Positions 50,870-54,399 of a stretch of 54,399 nucleotides of DNA are shown one piece after another (position 1 is the first letter of the stretch; each line of letters opens with the position of its first letter). The notes beneath the pieces were generated by a model. It was not told where the DNA came from and did no database searches. It saw nothing but the letters and a program-made list of their open reading frames with translations. Source of the DNA: an uncultured Clostridia bacterium (lineage in GTDB: Bacteria; Bacillota; Clostridia; Christensenellales; Borkfalkiaceae); assembly GCA_944340905.1 (NCBI GenBank), contig CALVLT010000013.1, forward strand, positions 1 through 54,399, in the 5' to 3' direction. Both the position numbers and the translations under genes were made by a program.

Positions 50870-52366
50870 ATGCAATTTATCAGCACGAGGGGAGAGGAAA
50901 AGGCCACGGGCGCGCAGGCGATCGTGGAAGGGATCGCGCGCGACGGCGGGCTGTTCGTGCCCTCCTTCTTTCCGCAGGTCCCGCGGGAGGAGCTGGAGGG
51001 GATGCTCACGATGGACTACCCCGAGCGCGCCGCCTTTATCCTGCACAAATATCTCGACGAATATGACAAAGACGAGCTGCTCGAGGCGCTGAAAAAGGCG
51101 TATTCGCAGTTCGAGGGCGGCGACGCCGCCCCCCTTGTGCGCGTGGAGAACGGCATGTACATGCTCGAGCTGTTCCACGGGCCGACGTGCGCGTTCAAGG
51201 ACATGGCGCTCACCGTGCTGCCCTATCTTTTGCGCAAGGGGTGCGATATCGTCGGCATCAAAGAAAAGATCCTCATCCTCGTTGCCACCAGCGGCGATAC
51301 GGGCAAGGCGGCGCTCGAAGGGTTCAAAGATGCCGATGGCATCAAGATCATGGTGTTCTATCCCGACGACGGCGTGTCCAAGATGCAAAAGCTGCAGATG
51401 TGCACGCAGGAGGGGAGCAACGTCAACGTGGTCGCCGTGCGCGGCAACTTCGACGACTGCCAGACGGGCGTCAAGAAGATTTTCGGCTCGGAGGAGTGCA
51501 AAAAACAGCTTGCGGAAAAGGGGTATCTGCTCTCTTCGGCGAACTCCATCAACTTCGGCAGGCTCGCCCCGCAGATCTGCTACTATTTTTCGGCGTACTG
51601 CGATCTCGTCACGTCCGACCAGATCAAAATGGGCGACAAGGTGAATTTTACCGTACCCACGGGGAACTTCGGCAACATCCTTGCGGCGTATTACGCCAAG
51701 AAGATGGGACTGCCCGTCGGCACGCTCGTGTGCGCCTCCAACACCAACAACGTGCTCACCGACTTCTTCGAGCGCGGCACGTACGACGCAAAGCGCCCCT
51801 TCTACAAGACGATGTCTCCCTCGATGGACATTCTCGTCTCCTCCAATCTCGAGCGGCTCATCTTCGAGCTGTCGGGCAGGGATGCGGCGCTTACGAAGGA
51901 GCGCATGGCGTCGCTCGCCGCCACGGGGAAATATTCGGTGCGCGCCGAGGAACTCAAGCAGATGCACTCGGAATTTTTCGCCGCCTATGCGAGCGAGAAC
52001 GACACGGTGGACTGCATCTACGAATTTTTCGAGGAGTACGGCTACCCCATGGATACGCATACGGGCGTGGCGATGAGCGTCGCCGCCCGCTACGAGGAAA
52101 AGGTGAAAAAGGCTGACTCCAAGGCGGAACTGCCGCCCATGGTGGTCGTCTCCACGGCAAGTCCCTACAAATTCCCGCAGGCGGTGTACTACGCGCTTAC
52201 GGGCAACGACGTCAAGGATAGTTTCAAGGGCATCAAGCGCATCAACCTTTTAACGGCAATGAAGGTGCCCGAGGCGCTCAAGGCCATCCGCTACAAACCC
52301 ATCCTGTTCAAACAGACCATCTCCCCGGGGGACATGTTTGAAGAGGTGCTGAAGTTTGTATCGTAA
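50870..52366 (+). CDS. thrC: Threonine synthase
   Basis: PLP enzyme that converts O-phosphohomoserine to threonine. 498 residues of the long (yeast/E. coli-like) type: FISTRGEEKATGAQAIVEGIARDGGLFVP start, PLP-lysine in HGPTCAFKDMALTV, ATSGDTGKAAL (phosphate loop), VPTGNFGNILAAYYAKKMG and SNLERLIFEL. GGAGG lies 4 nt before ATG 50870; the 23 extra codons upstream are not protein-like and cross a hairpin. No homoserine kinase or dehydrogenase is seen nearby. Confidence 0.96.
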   Translation: MQFISTRGEEKATGAQAIVEGIARDGGLFVPSFFPQVPREELEGMLTMDYPERAAFILHKYLDEYDKDELLEALKKAYSQFEGGDAAPLVRVENGMYMLELFHGPTCAFKDMALTVLPYLLRKGCDIVGIKEKILILVATSGDTGKAALEGFKDADGIKIMVFYPDDGVSKMQKLQMCTQEGSNVNVVAVRGNFDDCQTGVKKIFGSEECKKQLAEKGYLLSSANSINFGRLAPQICYYFSAYCDLVTSDQIKMGDKVNFTVPTGNFGNILAAYYAKKMGLPVGTLVCASNTNNVLTDFFERGTYDAKRPFYKTMSPSMDILVSSNLERLIFELSGRDAALTKERMASLAATGKYSVRAEELKQMHSEFFAAYASENDTVDCIYEFFEEYGYPMDTHTGVAMSVAARYEEKVKKADSKAELPPMVVVSTASPYKFPQAVYYALTGNDVKDSFKGIKRINLLTAMKVPEALKAIRYKPILFKQTISPGDMFEEVLKFVS

Positions 52367-52374
52367 CTGAAATG

Positions 52375-52406
52375 CGCAGCCCGCCGTCTGTTGACGGCGG
52401 GCTGCG
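52375..52406 (+). terminator. Terminator-like hairpin after thrC
   Basis: CGCAGCCCGCCGTC pairs perfectly with GACGGCGGGCTGCG (14 bp, loop TGTT) 8 nt after the stop codon. Only a poor T-tract follows (TGCGTATCTGAATTTT), so it may act mainly in mRNA 3'-end stability. Confidence 0.7.
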
Positions 52407-52486
52407 TGCGTATCTGAATTTTGTCCTTTGTGAAAGACTTGCACAGATACTTCACAACATTTTTATCGCCGTAAAGCATTCAACCA

Positions 52487-52515
52487 TTGCAATTTACGGG
52501 CGGATGTGGTATAAT
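52487..52515 (+). promoter_or_regulatory. trpS promoter, TTGCAA-17-TATAAT
   Basis: TTGCAA (52487-52492), 17 bp, TATAAT (52510-52515), 31 nt before the trpS ATG. No room for a T-box leader. Confidence 0.85.
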
Positions 52516-52546
52516 TATCGTGAAATTTTATTTTTCGAGAGAACCT

Positions 52547-53542
52547 ATGGAAGAAAAAGTCCTATACTCGGCGGTACAGCCGAGCGGAAACCTGACCATC
52601 GGCAACTATGCGGGCGCCATCCGCAACTGGGTGAGCCTGCAAAACCAATTTACCTGTTTCTACGCGATCGCGGATATGCACGCCATCACGGTGCGCCAGG
52701 AACCCGCGCAGCTGCGCCGCCGCACGCTGGAGCTTGCCGCGCTCTATATCGCCTGCGGCATCGATCCCGAAAAATGCACGCTCTATGTGCAGTCCAACGT
52801 CAGCGCGCACGCCGAACTTACCTGGGTGCTCAACACGCTCACCTATGTGGGCGAAATGGAGCGCATGACGCAGTTCAAGGATAAGAGCGCCAAACACCCC
52901 GAAAATATCAACATGGGTCTGATGGACTACCCCGTGCTGATGGCGGCGGACATCCTGTTGTATCAGGCGGACGTGGTGCCCGTGGGCGTCGATCAGCGCC
53001 AGCATCTGGAGATCACGCGCGACATCGCCATCCGTTTCAACAACCGCTACGGCGAGACCTTCCGCGTTCCCGAGGGGTATATCCTGAAGGAGGGCGCCAA
53101 GATCAATTCGCTGCAGGACCCCATGCACAAGATGAGCAAGTCGGACGAAAATCCCAACGCCTCCGTCTACCTTTCGGACGACAGGGACACCATCCTGCGC
53201 AAGTTCCGCCGCGCCGTGACGGACAGCGACAACCGCATCGTCGCCGCCGACGACAAGCCGGGCGTCACCAACCTGCTCAACATCTACGCCTGCTTTCGCG
53301 GCTGCACCGTCGCCGAGGCGGAGCGTACCTTTGAAGGCAGGGGCTACGGCGAATTCAAGACGGCGGTCGGGGAGACGGTCGCCGACGTGCTCGCGCCCAT
53401 TCAGGCGGAACAAAGGCGCCTGCTTGCCGACAAGGCATACCTTGCCGACGTGCTGGGGCGGGGCGCGGAGAACGCCTTCCGCTCGGCGCGCAGGACGCTC
53501 TCCAAGGTGTACCGCAAAGTGGGCTTTTACAGAGGAGAATAG
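52547..53542 (+). CDS. trpS: Tryptophanyl-tRNA synthetase
   Basis: Charges tRNA-Trp; class I synthetase of 331 residues. The HIGH-equivalent is TIGN in PSGNLTIGNYAGAI and the second signature is KMSKS in HKMSKSDENPNA; GLMDYPVLMAADILLY and DQRQHLEITRDIA bind tryptophan and ATP. Start ATG 52547 chosen because conserved sequence begins there; the 20 upstream codons lie over the promoter. TCGAGAGAA is a weak ribosome-binding site. Confidence 0.98.
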   Translation: MEEKVLYSAVQPSGNLTIGNYAGAIRNWVSLQNQFTCFYAIADMHAITVRQEPAQLRRRTLELAALYIACGIDPEKCTLYVQSNVSAHAELTWVLNTLTYVGEMERMTQFKDKSAKHPENINMGLMDYPVLMAADILLYQADVVPVGVDQRQHLEITRDIAIRFNNRYGETFRVPEGYILKEGAKINSLQDPMHKMSKSDENPNASVYLSDDRDTILRKFRRAVTDSDNRIVAADDKPGVTNLLNIYACFRGCTVAEAERTFEGRGYGEFKTAVGETVADVLAPIQAEQRRLLADKAYLADVLGRGAENAFRSARRTLSKVYRKVGFYRGE

Positions 53543-53545
53543 AGC

Positions 53546-54399
53546 GTGTTCGGATATGTTCGCTACGATCTGCCCAACCTGCTGATCAAGGACTTTATGC
53601 TCTACAAGGCGCTCTACTGCGGGCTGTGCAAGTCCATCGGCGCATCGTGCGGGCAGCGCGCGCGCCTGAGCCTCACCTACGACGTCACATTCCTGTCCGC
53701 ACTCCTGCACAACATGACGGGCACGGACATTCGGGTGGAGCGGCAGAACTGCTTCGAGCACACCATCCGCAAGCGGCCCATTGCCGCCGTGGACGAACTC
53801 ACCAAGGAGCTGGGCGCCCTCAATACCGTGCTCGCCTACTACAAGCTTTCCGACGACATTGCGGACGGCAGCGGCGGCAGGATCAAGCGCGCCTGGTTCA
53901 GAAAGGGGTACAAGCGCGCCAAAAAGCGCTACCCCGCCCTTACCGCGCTCGTGGCGGAATATGCCGCCGCGCAGGCAGAAGTGGAAAACAAGCGCTCTTC
54001 CTCCCCCGACGAGGCGGCAGAACCGACGGCGCAGCTCATGCGCAAGGTGTGCGTCCACTTCATGCAGGAGAAGGCAGGCGAGGCGGCGCAGGAACTGTTC
54101 TATGCCGTCGGCAAGTGGGTGTATCTCATCGACGCGCTCGACGACTATGAAAAGGACGGCCAGAAGGGGCGCTACAATCCCTTCGTGCTCGCCTACGGCG
54201 CGCACACGCGGCAGCAGCTCATGCAGCAAAACGGGCAGGAGATCGCCTTTTTGTTCGATACGCTGTTTTATTCCATGCGCGAAGGGCTTGCGGGGGTTAA
54301 GTTTTTCTTCAATCGTGACCTTACCGACAACGTCATTCTGCGCGGGATTCCGCTTGAGACGGCACGCGTCATGAAGGGCGAGCCGCGCAAAGAGACGAC
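53546..54399 (+). CDS. DUF5685 family protein, 3' end cut by window
   Basis: Open frame of 284 codons with no stop before the window end. VRYDLPNLLIKDFMLYKALYCGLCKSIG with its Cys pair (CGLC), LTYDVTFLSALLHNM and the late YLIDALDDYEKDGQKGRYNP (Asp-rich motif) match a clostridial family annotated DUF5685, of unknown function, often followed by a DnaJ-domain gene. The Asp-rich helices recall polyprenyl-synthase-like folds, but this is speculative. Start GTG 53546, 3 nt after trpS, with AGGAG upstream, so probably co-transcribed with trpS. Confidence 0.8.
   Translation, partial: MFGYVRYDLPNLLIKDFMLYKALYCGLCKSIGASCGQRARLSLTYDVTFLSALLHNMTGTDIRVERQNCFEHTIRKRPIAAVDELTKELGALNTVLAYYKLSDDIADGSGGRIKRAWFRKGYKRAKKRYPALTALVAEYAAAQAEVENKRSSSPDEAAEPTAQLMRKVCVHFMQEKAGEAAQELFYAVGKWVYLIDALDDYEKDGQKGRYNPFVLAYGAHTRQQLMQQNGQEIAFLFDTLFYSMREGLAGVKFFFNRDLTDNVILRGIPLETARVMKGEPRKET

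Noticed and set aside
49313-52060. Minus-strand 915-codon frame across the aminotransferase and thrC
   Set aside because: Antisense shadow of three well-supported plus-strand genes.

Overview
The window is a chromosomal stretch of a GC-rich Bacillota (Clostridia-type) bacterium; some lineage-specific proteins look like those of uncultured gut Clostridia such as Christensenellales, but that placement is an inference. Supporting evidence is the fusA-tuf gene pair, zinc-type L31, the rpsF-ssb-rpsR operon, RNase J, the rpmE/DUF1385/prmC/prfA neighbourhood, a B. subtilis-like yrrM-U32 peptidase cluster, strong Shine-Dalgarno sites and short ATGA gene overlaps.

Layout. 1-5425: fusA (5' cut), tuf, and a uracil permease/uracil phosphoribosyltransferase pair. 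5430-6300: no protein gene, but a repeat-like element and a minus-strand 199-nt RNA that has a perfect tRNA acceptor stem, D arm, T arm and encoded CCA, with about 120 nt in place of an ordinary anticodon arm. 6312-13655: YihY-family membrane protein, serine biosynthesis (serC-serA), a small Cys-rich protein, a large unknown protein and RNase J. 13656-14427: repeat-rich gap. 14428-17923: a TfoX-like protein, then a probable tRNA wobble-uridine modification operon (TrmR-like, kinase, U32 peptidase) and a lipid kinase. 18002-18332: tRNA-Thr(CGT), whose 3' end is duplicated 217 bp downstream like an attachment site.

18333 to about 33290 is a clearly AT-richer accessory island. It carries remnants of an oligosaccharide ABC transporter (two permeases), a 5'-truncated polysaccharide deacetylase, an aldose-epimerase-like fragment, a compact redox operon (Old Yellow Enzyme, SDR, fumarate-reductase-like flavoprotein, two Gfo/Idh/MocA oxidoreductases, alpha/beta hydrolase, a large putative carbohydrate-active protein), an AraC regulator and a parallel beta-helix glycosidase-like gene. 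Many uptake and hydrolase genes are broken (frameshifts, a deletion fusion, an amber stop, a missing start), while the central redox genes are intact. The island looks like an acquired glycoside-utilisation locus in decay, or one with assembly errors in T-tracts.

33391-54399 is core chromosome again: a small membrane protein, the S6/SSB/S18 operon, a large membrane-anchored repeat protein, RmuC, CCA-adding enzyme, a second lipid kinase, a PAS-PP2C phosphatase, phosphoesterase/HAD/MDR genes, rpmE, a DUF1385-PrmC fusion, prfA, an aminotransferase, a P-loop protein, threonine synthase, trpS and a DUF5685 protein cut by the window end.

Many core promoters follow TTGCAA-N17-TATAAT, and in one divergent gap a single palindromic TTGCAA appears to serve as the -35 box for both directions. 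All composition and folding statements were made by eye, and no database search was possible.
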